A stretch of DNA of 64,000 nucleotides from Cenococcum geophilum 1.58 (Eukaryota > Ascomycota > Dothideomycetes > Gloniales > Gloniaceae), in assembly GCA_001692895.1 (NCBI GenBank), contig KV748200.1:1996914-2060913 (forward strand). The letters are read 5' to 3'. Made by a program: the position numbers and the translations under genes. This document shows positions 47,067 to 58,899 of this stretch, one piece after another. The notes under the pieces are model-generated. The model had not been told where the DNA came from. It made no database searches and worked only from the letters and a program-made list of their open reading frames with translations. Within the stretch, counting starts at the first letter, position 1. Every line of letters begins with the position of its first letter.

Positions 47067-49466
47067 GTTAACGTCCTAGTCTATTTACTAGATTCCGTTA
47101 ATCTACTTACAGCATTCCCTTATAAAGGGGGCTAGTTTAAATATAAAGTTAGTAATCTCTATCTGGCGCTATACCTCCTTAACTATACGCTAAATAGATA
47201 TATTAATTCTCCGGTCTTAAAGTGTCTAAGTTATATAGTCGTCGAAGTTCTATATATATAAGCGATGTGCGCATATATTAACTGTAGGGCCTAGTTATAT
47301 TGTCTATATTGCGCTTATTAGGTCTGCTATATTAATTATATTAGTTAACGCCTATAGCTTAAGTTTGTTTTAAAGCATAGTGTTATATTATAGTATCTAC
47401 TCTTTATAGTTGTTCCGTTTATTAGTCCTATAGTAAAATACCTTTTATAGCTTATATACTTACTCTAAATGCTCTATATCTATACCTCCGATTACTTTTA
47501 GTTACTAAATACTCTCTAGATAGTAGGTAATAGCATATAGTCCTACCTTACTTAGTTAAAACGGAAGGAATACATCCTTTATCTTATCCATTCTATAAAT
47601 AGCTACTGCTAAGTACTAAATGGTTGATCCGTTATATAATATATATTAAGAGAGTATAATAAAATCCACAAACGCCTAGATAAATAGCATAGCGCCTTTA
47701 TTCTATTTTAGTAAGGGTGCTATAGTAAGGACCAATTATTGTAATAGAAATTTATATATCTTTCCTATTTATTAGCCAATATTTACCTAGCTATCCCACA
47801 CTATTATATTAGTAAATCGTTCTACCTATATAAAGCGGGTGGTAATAAGTGCATTAATATTTAACATCTCCTAGCTGTAACCATCTATACGCGGGATATT
47901 AAGGCCCTAATATTTTCTAGCCTATATTTCGCTTTATATAAGCCCCTTAATCTAATATATAAGATATTTACTAGTGAGGCCTTTAAGCACCTAGTATAGG
48001 AAATTAGGCGCCATTATCTTGTAAATATTAAATAGATTATAGCCCTATATAAAGTTGCGGAACGGCCAAATATAATTTAAGTTATCCTTCTTATTAGTAT
48101 TATAACCTTCCTACTATATTTATATTTAGTCTTTTGTTAATTAATATATATAGAACGGCTACGGCCGCTAGATAGCAGTTATTAAGTTATATTATTTATT
48201 TATATATATATAATAAGTTAAATATTTACAGCTACTCTTAATACCTATAAGCGTAACCTATTCTTTATAATTAGCTATAAACACAGCCAGAAGTAGAAAG
48301 TAGTATTAATCTTAGCCATCCGCGTATAGGAGATATACTCCTTCTTACTAGCTTTCTCTAACGCTATAGGCATTATTAGCATAACTGTACTAGTAGTAGG
48401 GTTGTTACTAAAGTATACGTTTAAGGATAGCCGCAAGGGTCTTATATTACACCGCTAGTTATATTATTTAGTTACTAGGTATATAGACCAGGAGGTATAT
48501 AAGCTGTAATAGGGCTAGTTAATTTATAGATTGTTAAACGCGTAGTTTAATATTTCTAATTAAAATATAGAGCGGCTATACTTTCTTACCGCCGGCGTAT
48601 TATATTAGTTAGGTCTTATCGCTAGCTAATATAATTGGCACTATAGTTGCGCCAAGCGGTAGCTACTCTTACGTCTCCTACTACCAGTCTACCGTATTAA
48701 GCTTATTATATATTCTTATTCCTACTAATAAGTACTACCTTACTAGCGAGAAAGTTATACCTCCTTAGAAAGGGCCGTAACTAATAAAAAAGGATATAAT
48801 CTCTAAAGCATTTCAGTAACATACTAGTAGCTACTAGTCCCCTACGGTTACGATTATTTTAATCTACTGCGGTTAATTACTCTTAGATTACATCTATTTT
48901 AAAAGTAGTTTTACTTTAATATTATTAGCACTCTAGTAAGAAAAATAGTTAGTAAACACTCCCTAAAGCCTAATATCGTTAAACCACTTATTAGTAGCGC
49001 GGTTAGAAGTCCTGTGGCTTACTCACTATAAGACCTATATATATTCTGCCTTACTACCAAATAAATAAAATAGGGGAGGTGTCTTATCTAGTGTACTACT
49101 AGTACGCTTAATACGCGGCATAATATCGTATACTACTATAGTATCGTCCGCAGTTTATGGATTTCCTTAGTTCCGTCCTAGAGGCTTTCCTATAACGCGG
49201 CCAGTGGCCTCTTTAAATATTTTAGTTTAAAAGACATCTATAGATATTCTAGTTAAAGTTTACTAATTAGTCTTAACTATTACCAGGTTATATACCCTAT
49301 TAAATATTATAGAATTATTATTATAGTATATATCCGCAGCCCTATTATTCGGCCTATTAACAATATTATCGCCTAGAGTTTATATAGGTGGCTACTTATT
49401 ACCTTACTCCGATTTGGCCTTATAATTAGTTATATAATACCCTTCCGAGGTTTAATAGTATAATAG
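47067..49466 (-). pseudogene. CACTA/Plavaka-like transposase relic, central part
   Basis: Minus-strand coding-like DNA interrupted on the left by element F and on the right by element G. At 47400-47444 the motif KVFYYRTNKRNNYKE is readable. Upstream of it lie LKVIGGIDIEHLE and LSKVGLYAITYYLESI (about 47460-47550), then LAVAIYRMDKIKDVFLPF near 47600. Together these match my recollection of the fungal family pattern H-A-x2-x-Y-x-E-S-I ... D-x-E-H-x-E ... F-Y-x-R-T-N-K-R. Farther upstream, GNPQTADDTIVVYDIMPRIK-like text (about 49100-49170) is readable with one break. The role would be transposition of a cut-and-paste DNA element. Frame broken many times; RIP-type stops. Confidence 0.5.
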
Positions 49467-49723
49467 TGTGGTGGTGTACGTGGTCCCTCTTAGATAGGAA
49501 GTCACAATGCTGTCTATCTGTCGGTCTGTTGGTTGGTTGGTTGGTTAGTCGGTCAGTTAGTCGGTCGTTAGTTATAATCAATTAGTAGGAAAGCAGTCCG
49601 TAAGAAAGAAAGGAAAGAACGTATTCTGGTAGGTCGTAATAGAGAAAAGGAGAGAAGCCGAAGGCTTAATATATACAGGAAAATGCCAAGGCACTAAGTA
49701 GTGGCCCATTTTACCCCACCACA
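49467..49723 (-). repeat. 3' LTR of element G
   Basis: 257 bp including a GGTT/GGTC/AGTC tetranucleotide tract (about 49518-49565). Collinear with 56014-56270 apart from transitions. Confidence 0.88.
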
Positions 49724-49909
49724 TACCTTCCCTACTAAGAACGTTGTCCCCTAACGTTCTATACTATAGAAGAATAGCTAAACAAAAGTAAAGCAAAAGT
49801 AGAATAGAAAAAGGAAAGCACACCCCTAAAAGAACTCAGATAACTCTATCCTTAGCTCTCCTATAAAACTGTTTTACAGTACCCCTCTATTACCTATAGC
49901 TAAGATCCA

Positions 49910-50300
49910 ACCTAGTAACTAGAACAGCAGTAAACTAGAAACAATAACGGTAGCAGTAATAGTAGCAACAGCAGTAATAGCAGTAACAGTAACGGTAGTA
50001 GCAATAGTAATACGGCAGACAGTCAGCGCGGTAGAATACTTGGTAGAAGAATTCGGTAACAGTTAGTAAACAGTAGGACATCCAGCAGCAGAACTTTTAG
50101 TAGCAGAAATCTTGGTAGCGGCAGACGGTCGGTAGCAGACGGTCGGTAGCAGTCAGTCAGTAGCAGTTAGTTAGTAGCAGTTAGTAAGAACGGTAGCAGT
50201 AGAACAATCAGAACAATAGAACGGAACAGTCGGAATAGCAATGGCAGTAGTAGCAGCGGTAGAACAGCTAGTCGGCAGCAGTAGAACAGATCGGTTAGAA
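49910..50300. repeat. Trinucleotide-like CAG/TAG/TAA tract
   Basis: Long irregular run of AGCAGTAACAGTAGTAGC-type text inside element G. The overlapping minus-strand frames at 50167-50602 arise from it. Confidence 0.7.
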
Positions 50301-51173
50301 TAGTAGTATAGAATGGCATAACAGACCTAGCAGATCTAGCAGTAAATAGACCTAGTAGCGGTACAGATCTAGGACGGTAGAGACAGTAGTTGGTTAAGAC
50401 AGCAAGGACGAAATAGCTGGACGGAATAGCGGCAGCAGCGGCGGTGGCAGGACAGCCAATCAAGGTAGTAGAGGCTCTGGATTAACTCGATCGTTCCGCT
50501 ACCGTTTGATATCAAAACTCTGCATCTAGCTCTATATCGGTCTGCATTATACGCAGCTTCTCGATCAAAGCTCTGCCCGTGGCTTTGCATCAGGCCCTGC
50601 ATCTAGCTATGCGTCTAGCTATGCATCTCGCTGTACATCATGTACCGATTTCCTATATAGGCCTAGTGTCTGCGTGCATAGCTGCGTGCGTGGCTATATG
50701 TCTGCTTTAACTACCGGACGAAGACTGTCTAATTAGTTGGCAACGACGTGCTGCAACTGATCGTTCGGTCATTTAATTAAGGTAGAAAGTCGGCCCGGTC
50801 GAAGGCTCTGACTGTCCTAACTTAAATGCGGAGACGGCGTTTAACTAATTAAGATTTAATAAGGCCCTGGCTTAACTCAAGGTGTCTTCTGCTACATATA
50901 CGACTGGGGCTTTACATCCATAGACGGTTAATTAAAGCTTTTATATAGACGTCCGATTAGTTAAGGCTCCGCATCTACTGTTCAATCAAGGCTTCGCATC
51001 TATAGGCGTTTAGTCAAGCTGCCGTACTGTTGTCCAATCAAGGCTCTGCACCTGTATACTCCATATCCGTAGGCTCCGTGTAAGACTCCGTATAAAGATC
51101 CGTATCTATGTCTGCAGGAAAAATTGTTCTAGTTAACCAATCCGTGGGGGTCGAGACGGGCCGCAATTAATTA

Positions 51174-51520
51174 ATAAAGGGGGGGGAACAGTTGTAACCG
51201 ACTACTGAGGCTCGCATTACCTTATGACTCACCATCCGTTTCTTAACTCATATGTCTCTCGCCATCATATGTCTCATTACTGTATTACCCCTGTCTTTGA
51301 TGTCTACCTATCAATTGTTTCTATTACCTATTCATTACCTATCACCGACTGAGTGGCAATAGCGACCTCGTGGCAATTAAGTAACAGTTACAAATCATCG
51401 TCGGTATCGCCGACAACTTTAGCCACCTATTTCTTGTATATAGTATCCTTGATTTCCATAGATTTAGAATCAAGTCGCTTATTCAATTCTCCCACACTGC
51501 AAAGCTTACAACAGCTAAGG
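51174..51520 (+). repeat. Possible Copia-type LTR remnant
   Basis: A purine tract (AAAGGGGGGGG, 51177-51187) is followed by TTGTAACCGAC; the segment ends TTACAACA near 51514. Part of the interior (TATGTCTC...CATTAC, about 51240-51290) resembles the Copia LTR at 28273-28534. No target duplication was established. Confidence 0.35.
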
Positions 51521-52261
51521 GAAGAAGCTCTCGCAGAGGCCCTAAAACGTTAATTAACCGTGTTTCCGACGTTCTTCTGGCCGTGTACTAGTTTCCTAAT
51601 TAGGTCTAGTGCCTGCGTGCCTACATGCCTGCGGTGATGCATCTTTAACTGCCGATCGAAGACGTCTGACGGCGACGGTGACTAATTCGATTTAACTGTA
51701 ACAACGTACGATCAACTGACGTTTAAATAAGGTATTAGGTCGGCCCGACCGAAGGCTCTAATTTGACGACTTGGCTATAGAGGCAGTGTTTAACTAATTA
51801 AGATTTAACTAAGGCTCTAGCGTGACTTGAGGCTTCTTCTATTATACATACAACCTAGGCTCTGTATCTATAGGCTCTGCATCTACGGGCAATTAATTAA
51901 GACTCTGGCTGTGCAGTTGTTCGGTTAAAGCTCCGTATCTATGCAGTTAAATGAGGCTCTTAGTGTTCACCAGACGTCCAATCCAGAGACTAGTCTTAAG
52001 ACTTCCTTCCTTATAAGCATAAACGGCAGCTTTTTCTAAACCACTACTACGGCCTAATACTTTTCTGAGACGTCTCTTATAGCTACTTACTTCCCTTTCT
52101 AGGCCGTCTTTGCTTTTGACTTATTCGGCATATCCTTAGGCTTTTACGGCTGCTTCTTTATTCCCGCTGCTGGTAGTACACTCACATATCCTTAATCTTC
52201 TTCTAGCTTAAGAGCCTTCTTAGGGTTATCTTCTGCTCTTAGTCTCTTTGTCATTATCCTA

Positions 52262-52607
52262 CTAGTCCTGCGCTTTACTTAAGTCGTCCTTAGTATCATC
52301 CGGTGGCAGCTTCTCGGCTATTATAACTACCTCCGTCGCATATCCCTTAGCTTTATGTCCACAATACAGTCCTTTGTCAGACAACCTCCAAGGAAAAGCG
52401 CTAGCTCCTATACGTCCAATTCCTATTCCCCTTATAATCCCTAACAAGGCCCTTTACTAGCTTAACCAGATACGGCTTTGTCCTGTCTTTGGTCGCATAA
52501 GGATAGCTTGGGCTTAACGTGGTCAGCCGTGCCCTGTGTACAATCTCTTGTAGTGCCTTTTTGTATACTGCTCTACCGTTTCCGTAGTGCTTTGTCACTG
52601 ATATCAT
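52262..52607 (-). pseudogene. Coding-like stretch between modules of element G, unidentified
   Basis: Two overlapping open minus-strand frames: 52401-52607 (begins MISVTKHYGNGRAVYKKALQ) and 52262-52447 (contains DKGLYCGHKAKGYATEVVII). Composition is near normal and not TA-biased. Reading continues in coding-like fashion to about 52010. It might be the distal part of an element gene. Family not recognised. Confidence 0.3.
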
Positions 52608-53229
52608 GCTGTTGCCTTTGTGTAGGTCCCTTCCTTGTCGCGATATCCGTCCTTGTCGTGCAGCTGGCGCAGTACTGAATTCGGATGGCAGTGACAGTCG
52701 TGCTACGATCAGCTGTCGTTCGATTAAGGAATAAGGTCGGCCCGGACAAAGGCTCTAATTTAACGACATTCGACTGATTTAATGGCGACGTGCTGACATT
52801 AAGGCTCTAGCTTGATCCGATTCCTCGACCAGTCGCGGCTCCTGTGCAGTTATTCGATTGATTAGGGTTTCCGTACAGTCATTTAATCAAGGCTCTGCGT
52901 GCAGCTCTGCGTCTGGCTTTGCATCGTACAATTAGCTCTATATCCGTGCAATTAATTAAGGCTCTTGGTGCCGTTCTCGTCATGCAGCTGGCGCACCATC
53001 GAATTCCAGGGGCGGTGTAGAGTTCTGCCGGTTCTACTGCTAAATGGACCAATTAGGATTTTCCATACCGGGCATAGAAAATCGCTATTGGCTCGGTAAC
53101 AGGCGGTGAGCTAAACTAACATCTTTACAGTAGGCGTCTTAATGCGTCTTAACGCGTTACAACCAAGAAAGTAAATAAGAAAGGAGCTTTAGGAAATATA
53201 GTAAATAAGTAGACAAATAGAAATCTTTT

Positions 53230-55100
53230 ACACGGCCGTTACCTGCGTCCCCTCCCCCACCTTAGAACTTAACTGTCCCCTAGTTAAACATTCTACACCT
53301 ACTACGGAGCCTACTGCGGAGCCCGGCCGCACGGTCGTCTCTAAGGTCGCGTCTAAGGGTTGGACGATCCGTCCATAGGTACTACTTAATAATAGTCTTC
53401 CCTAGCTTCAGCTGCCTTATCCATAGGCCGTGACCTAATCTGGATGTAATCTCCTAATCATATATTCTTCTTCTGCTGCGGAGCCTACTGCGGAGCCTGC
53501 TGCGGAGCCTGCTGTGGATCCTGCAGCTTAACGGTTGTCCTAGTTGTACGGCTGTCTCTAAAGGTCTGCGGACGTTGCTGGCTAAGCGTTACTGCTAAAT
53601 CCGTGGGCCGTACTTAATAGTAGTCCTCCCAGTTTATACGCATTTTGTCACTGTTCTTTAGTACTACTCCGTCATAAAAAGCTGGTTGCTGCGTCTATTC
53701 TTTCCTTAGTCTATCTAGGTTAGTTCCTTAGTATATACGGAGCTAGTCCTTAATACCCTTTAGCCGTCCTTCATTACCAAGCCACGGAAGTACTAGTCCA
53801 GGTCAATTGCGTATCCCAGCTACCAGTCTTCCTCAATCAGACAGATATATAAATCCCTGCTAGATAAGGTCCTTTAGCCCTTAGCATTCGTACTCGGTAA
53901 AACGGTAACTTCCTCCGCATCTAAAACAGGTCCGTCGGCCTTGTCCTCGCGTGCCTTGCTAACCCCGTGCGTCCCATTGCGGCCGTCTAAAGGCAGTAGA
54001 ATTTTGCGGATATTGGGAGTCCTACGGATATCAATAATCCTGTAGAGGTTAAGAGTCTTGCGGAGATCAAGAGTCTTGCGGTATAAAGGGAGCTCGGGTG
54101 CTGTTCTGCCAGTCTTCATATCCTAGTACTAAGCTATATCCTTATACTAGGCTTTAAACTGCAACCTAATCTATAGCGGGTGACTGCTGCTGCATTAGGG
54201 CTCCTCCATATACACTTAGTCCAACTAGGTCCGTTTTCTAGCTGGCTTGACGGGCATTAGCTGTCTTATTTGGCTGAAAGATCGCAGGCGGTCAAAGGGT
54301 AGCATCTTTACTTATAACTGGCTGCTAATTACAGAACTGCTCAACCAGCTAACAAAGGCTCTGCTCCTTAGGGTCCATTTTTAACAGACGATCTGCGCTC
54401 TCATATAAACTAAGTCTGTCTTCTACGGCTCTTAGTAACTAATAAAAGTTAAAGGACTCTCATCTATCTAAATCAGCTCCCGTTTTGGCCATAGCGTGTC
54501 TTTAATATTTAAGCGGAAGTCCTTTTACAAACCAGTACCCTCGCTAAGCGTTCCCTAGATTGCCTACCTCCGTAACCCTTTAGGAGATTAGTGTAAACTG
54601 CCTACAGTACTCACGCACGCCAGGTGGGCTGCTCCTACACTATAGTACATAGGCCTCTAAGAATTCTACCGTTTCTATCTGCCAAAAGTGGTCACTTTCT
54701 TAATATTCTGCCCTAAGCTTTCTTATAAGCTCCGTCCAATTTCTAGCTGTAAATTTAGGCAAGCTTCGGATCCACATTCCTGTCTAGTAATCGCAGTATT
54801 CCGGAAAACCCTAGTACTTCTCCTTACTCGTCATATGATATCGGGCGCATAGCCGTTTATACTGCTCAATAAACTATAATACATTCTGTCCTACAAAGTA
54901 AGGAGTTCTAGCAGTTCCTAGGGCTGGCATAGGCTGAACCATAACATAGATCTTGTCTTAAGCCGTCGACTGCTAGTTATAGGATAGTGCATCTAGAGCT
55001 TCCTTAGGAGCTTATAGGTGATCCTTACGGCTCTTATCCTTTATCTGCTAATAGTCATTAGTCCTAGGTGAACACTGTGGTAGGTCTACTTGCATGGCCA
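53230..55100 (-). pseudogene. Gypsy-type gag of element G (decayed)
   Basis: Minus strand. An ATG near 55095 starts MAMQVDLPQCSPRTNDY; next come PALGTARTPYFVGQNVL, FIEQYKRLCARYHMTSKEKY, GMWIRSLPKFTARNWTELIR and SSPPGVREYCRQFTLIS, a good match to the capsid core of fungal Ty3-type gag (PYF-G ... F-E-x-Y ... Y-C-R-Q-F). A Glu/Asp-containing region (53874-54119, open) and a Pro/Gln-rich tail with short repeats (about 53290-53620) follow. No zinc knuckle seen. Broken several times. Structural coat role known for the family. Confidence 0.7.
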
Positions 55101-56013
55101 TAGTCTTAACAGAGGGTGTCCCAGATAGCCGTCCTGGTGGTACTTTGGTATATACATACTGCGGCTAGTCCACTTATACATCTACGTTCCTAATAGAAGG
55201 CACCTGCTTCTTGACGCCTAAGGGGGGGTCTCCCTAGGAGAGCACGGTGTCTTCATCATCTACCGCTACTGGGTCTCGATACCTCCATCTATTTTAGCCT
55301 ACTGCCATTCCATGCGGTAGGGTGCTGCTAAGCCTTAGGCTTCCACTTGTATCTGCTTCTTCATAGAACGCCTCTAGAGCCGCTGCTAATATAATCCGGA
55401 TAACTCAAAAGAGGATAAAGCTAAGCTAGAATAGGAAGCTTTTAAGGACAGATCTAATCTCGTATACTTGCGACCTTGCTCGGTATTATCTCTATTCTTA
55501 AAGGGCAGTGCTAACTTCCTCTGCCGCCAGATGTCTTAGATCTCGTTTCTATCTAATTGACTAGCTCTTAGCTACCTGTTGTCGTCTCTGCATCTTTAAT
55601 AAAGCTCTGGCCATGCTCGTGCGCGCGCAGGTAGTAAGATATTAGGTAACTCCGACTGCCAGTCAACATCGTCTAATTGGCTCGTTAGTTCGCTTAACGT
55701 CCTTATACGTAACTTTCCGAGACCGTTACCATTCTTTGGCCTATGCGTCGAGTCTAATGTCCGTCTTTTCCGCTATCTTTCTGTTTAGGGACTACCTGGT
55801 TCCCCTCGCTATCCAATACTGCCTAGTTCTCTCTACTTCTGCTATCTCATTAGTCTAGCTAGCGGTTCTTTTACAGCCGGTCGTTCTTCTGCAGCTAGCG
55901 GTTCTTCTATAGCTGTAGTATATTCCTGCGTACCTCCTGTATATATAGTTATATATAAAATGCCAGACTTCTAATCTAAAGAGCTTGCCGTCATCCCCAC
56001 GTGGAATGCCATA

Positions 56014-56270
56014 TGTGGTAGTATACGCGGTCCCTCTTAGATAGGAAGTCACAATGCTATCTATCTGTCGGTCTGTCGGTCGGTCGGTTAGTCGGTCGGT
56101 TAGTCGGTCGGTTATCAGTCGTAATCAATTAGTAGGAAAGCAGTCCGTAAGAAAAAAAGGAAAGAATGTATTCTAGTAGGTCGTGATAGAGAAAAGGAGA
56201 GAAGCCGAAGGCTTAATATATACAGGAAAATGCCAAGGCACTAAGTAGTGGCCCATTTTACCCCACCACA
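56014..56270 (-). repeat. 5' LTR of element G
   Basis: 257 bp with the same tetranucleotide tract (56066-56113), here GGTC-rich. Followed by ATAG. Confidence 0.88.
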
Positions 56271-56900
56271 ATAGTATATTATCGTCTATATATTATATAA
56301 GTGGCCACTTATTATATTGCTTTAGCTTAGCCCTATAATAGGCTATCTAATACTTCTCTGGGCTTTAATAGCGTAAGGGTATATTATTATTTATCTCTTT
56401 AATATTAACGCCCTTATATCTACCCTCCTTCCGTTTCTATTATTTTAGACAATATTATTTATAATAGGTTAAACCGCCTATACTTTTTACTTTAGTCCCG
56501 TACTTTCTATATTACCGCTAAATAGAGCTTATTTATAAATTACCGTATTAAGCTGCAATTTGCTATAGTTTGGTTAAAAGGGGGCTAAAAATAATATCTA
56601 TGTAGAACCGTATATTTAAAGTAATATTTATAGCTTATACTATATTATAAGCTAGTTAAGATAGGAGGAGTATAGTAAAAGCATAGCGATATCCATAGAC
56701 ACTAACGCGCTAAATAGCGCAACTTGTTACGTTTTACGCTAATTTACGCTAGATCGCGTTATATTAGGCTAGGAAACTCTACTTATTACTAATATTACGC
56801 CGCCTCTCTATTATACTAAGTATAGGATTCTAAACACTACTATTCCCTACTTAGGATACTAGACTATTTTTTATAATAGGACGCAATATATAATAGTAGT
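56271..56900 (-). pseudogene. CACTA/Plavaka-like relic, probable N-terminal part
   Basis: By position this continues the transposase relic on the far side of element G. The minus strand has helical coding-like text (YTLTLLKPREVLDSLL near 56345-56390), but no diagnostic motif is visible. Assigned mainly by the target duplication and collinearity. Confidence 0.35.
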
Positions 56901-56979
56901 ATACTGTAAATACGGCGTAGTATAACTCTATAATCGCTATAGATCCGTAAAAAAAATATATAGCTTATTACTAGCTTAG

Positions 56980-58250
56980 GTATTACTATGGAGAGACTTA
57001 ATACTATTAAGCGGATTTTAAGCAGGTTATTATTGCGGACGGCATTCTATATGTTTTATTTTACAGATAACTAAATAATTTGCTACGCAAGTAGGCAATT
57101 TAGAAAGTTATCCGTTAGGTAGTAGAATATAAAAAGGCACTAGCGCTATAGGTATATAAGGCTATGCAGAATATACTAGCCCGCGTATAGTTAAATATAT
57201 ATAAGAAGATAAAGGTGCTAGAGTGGCCTAGTATTAACTATATAGTAAATGTAGAAAGGGGGTATATAGCTACCGCAAATTTATAGAGTTTATCCCAGCT
57301 TAACTATACGCAGAACTATAGCTATAATCTTAAATGACTTATTATACTACTTTATAGGCAGAAACTAAATAGTATAAACTTAGTCCTAAGTATAGATATA
57401 GCCTTAAGTCTAGTATTGCTGTCTAATACGCCTTAAGACCTACGCACAGTTAAATATCAGCTACTAGTTAAGATGTTTTTAGAGGCCGGGGTAGATTATA
57501 ATAAGAAGTAGATATAGGCCGCCTATATAGAGACTATACCTATCTAAAACAATAGGGCCTTAAGGGCTGCTCTATTAAGGGCAGTTTATTATAAGGTGGG
57601 CTAAGTTATATTTACGGCTATCTGCAAAGATAGTATATAAGTATCCGTCGTAATTATAATATATTACTAACGTTTATTTAGCCCTATCTTTAGCGTAATA
57701 TATTTTATTAGGTAGGCTAAAAGGCATTAATTAATTATAGTTAATCTAATCTACGTAGAAATAGTAACTTTAGTTAAGTTTGCCTTATAGTAAGACCTCC
57801 TATCGCACTAGGAAGCCCTAAGATTATTACCTATATATATAATCTTAGGTTATCCAAATATAGTATAGCGAATTGCCTTTACTATAGGCCCTTTTATTAG
57901 GGGCAACTATATAGACATTATATTTATCCTATATTTTGCTAGCTATTAGCTAGTATAGTAGGATAGGTATTATTTTAAGGGCCTATAGTATTAGCAACAA
58001 GTTTCTTAAGATATGGTAACGGTATACTAATACTAGAAATAGCATACCCAATATAAGCAAGAGAGGGCGTTAGGTTATATTACCTTAGCGGTAGCTATAG
58101 CAAGAAAAGGATTAAATCCTATTTAAGGTTATTATAGTTTAGTAAAAATAGAGGCGGCCTATACTATACGAAGAGTAATTAATAATAGTTATGGTTGTTA
58201 GCAAGATATCTAAACTACAATCTAACTAGTTAAGTACTTAGGGAATATTT
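56980..58250 (+). pseudogene. Unidentified gene relic
   Basis: Plus strand reads continuously as protein with stops only at RIP-prone positions. Open blocks include KKIKVLEWPSINYIVNVERG (about 57208-57265), VKYQLLVKMFLEAGVDYNKK (about 57450-57510) and RALGYITLAVAIARKG (about 58052-58100), then LVKIEAAYTIRRVINNSYGC near 58140-58200. It is basic at the N-terminal side, helical, without a clear signal peptide. The first readable block starts near 57005; no convincing start codon. It ends before an AT-rich spacer at 58250. I do not recognise the family. It converges with the helicase relic downstream. Confidence 0.45.
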
Positions 58251-58899
58251 AGTTATAAGTTTAAATTAGAATAAGGGCTTTAGAATAGAGTTAATCTAGA
58301 GCTCTAATCTAATTCTAAGGTAACCGTTCGGTTAAATTCTAGTTTAACTTAACTTTAGCTACAAAATTTTAATATTTTAAAAAACACGCTAAAAGTTACT
58401 AAAAAGTTAGCAACTTTACTATATATAGAATCTAAACTAAGGTCTTAGCGTTAGTTTAAATTAGGAGCTTAAAACTCCTTATTTAAACTTTAGATTAAAT
58501 CTAAAGGCTTTAGATTATATACGTCTATATAACTTATAGAGCTACAAATATATATTAAATTGGGAAGAAATATGTTCTTTCTACTAGACTTTTAATTTAG
58601 ATTTAAAAGCGTTAAATTATAACTAAATAACTCCTTAAAATCTAGATTATGGATTAGTATTAATTAACTGCTAGCCTATAAGGAATAGAAACCAAAATTA
58701 CTAGGCTTTATAAATTAGGCTATCTTTACCGTAATGCGCTTATTTATTTTAGAGATTATAATTATTAAGAGTTTATCTTATTTAGCTATAATATATAATA
58801 TCGCAATATACTGTATTTTACCTAGTACTATAGTAAAATTATAAATATTAAAGGCCTATAGCTACTACTACTCTTAACTTCTATCTAGTGTCCCTATTT
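58251..58899. other. AT-rich spacer, no gene
   Basis: Over 80% A/T by eye with TTTAGATT/AATCTAAA words in both orientations (for example 58300-58520). Nothing coding recognised. Confidence 0.5.

Larger units (their letters stand above)
50640..52990. repeat. Three diverged modules inside element G
   Basis: Anchors TCGGCCCG(G/A)(T/C)CGAAGGCTCT at about 50790, 51740 and 52736 (spacing about 950 and 1000 bp), each followed by TTTAACTAATTAAGATTTAA-like text (in the first two) and GGCTCTGCATCTA-like strings. Between modules 1 and 2 lies a possible LTR remnant; between 2 and 3 lies coding-like DNA (52000-52680). The GGCTCTGC strings resemble the AGCTCT satellite at 27-34 kb but are not clearly the same family. 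Confidence 0.6.
49467..56270 (-). mobile_element. Gag-only (non-autonomous) LTR element G
   Basis: 6.8 kb, flanked by 257-bp LTRs (49467-49723, 56014-56270) with inverted ends TGTGGT/ACCACA and a 4-bp duplication ATAG (49463-49466, 56271-56274). On the minus strand, the 5' LTR is followed after two bases by TGGCATTCCACGTGG, a plausible tRNA primer site (starts TGG). Next come a Gypsy-type gag (about 53230-55100) and then about 3.5 kb in which I find no protease, reverse transcriptase or integrase. A purine tract (AGTAGGGAAGG) precedes the 3' LTR. The non-coding part holds CAG/TAG-type repeats (49910-50300), three diverged modules (50640-52990) and a possible LTR remnant (about 51174-51520). 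It resembles TR-GAG/LARD elements that depend on an autonomous partner. Moderately RIP-altered, less than its surroundings. Confidence 0.75.

Noticed and set aside
50167-50602. Overlapping minus-strand frames of 98 and 77 codons
   Set aside because: They lie on CAG/TAG-type repeats and module edges; low complexity and no motif.
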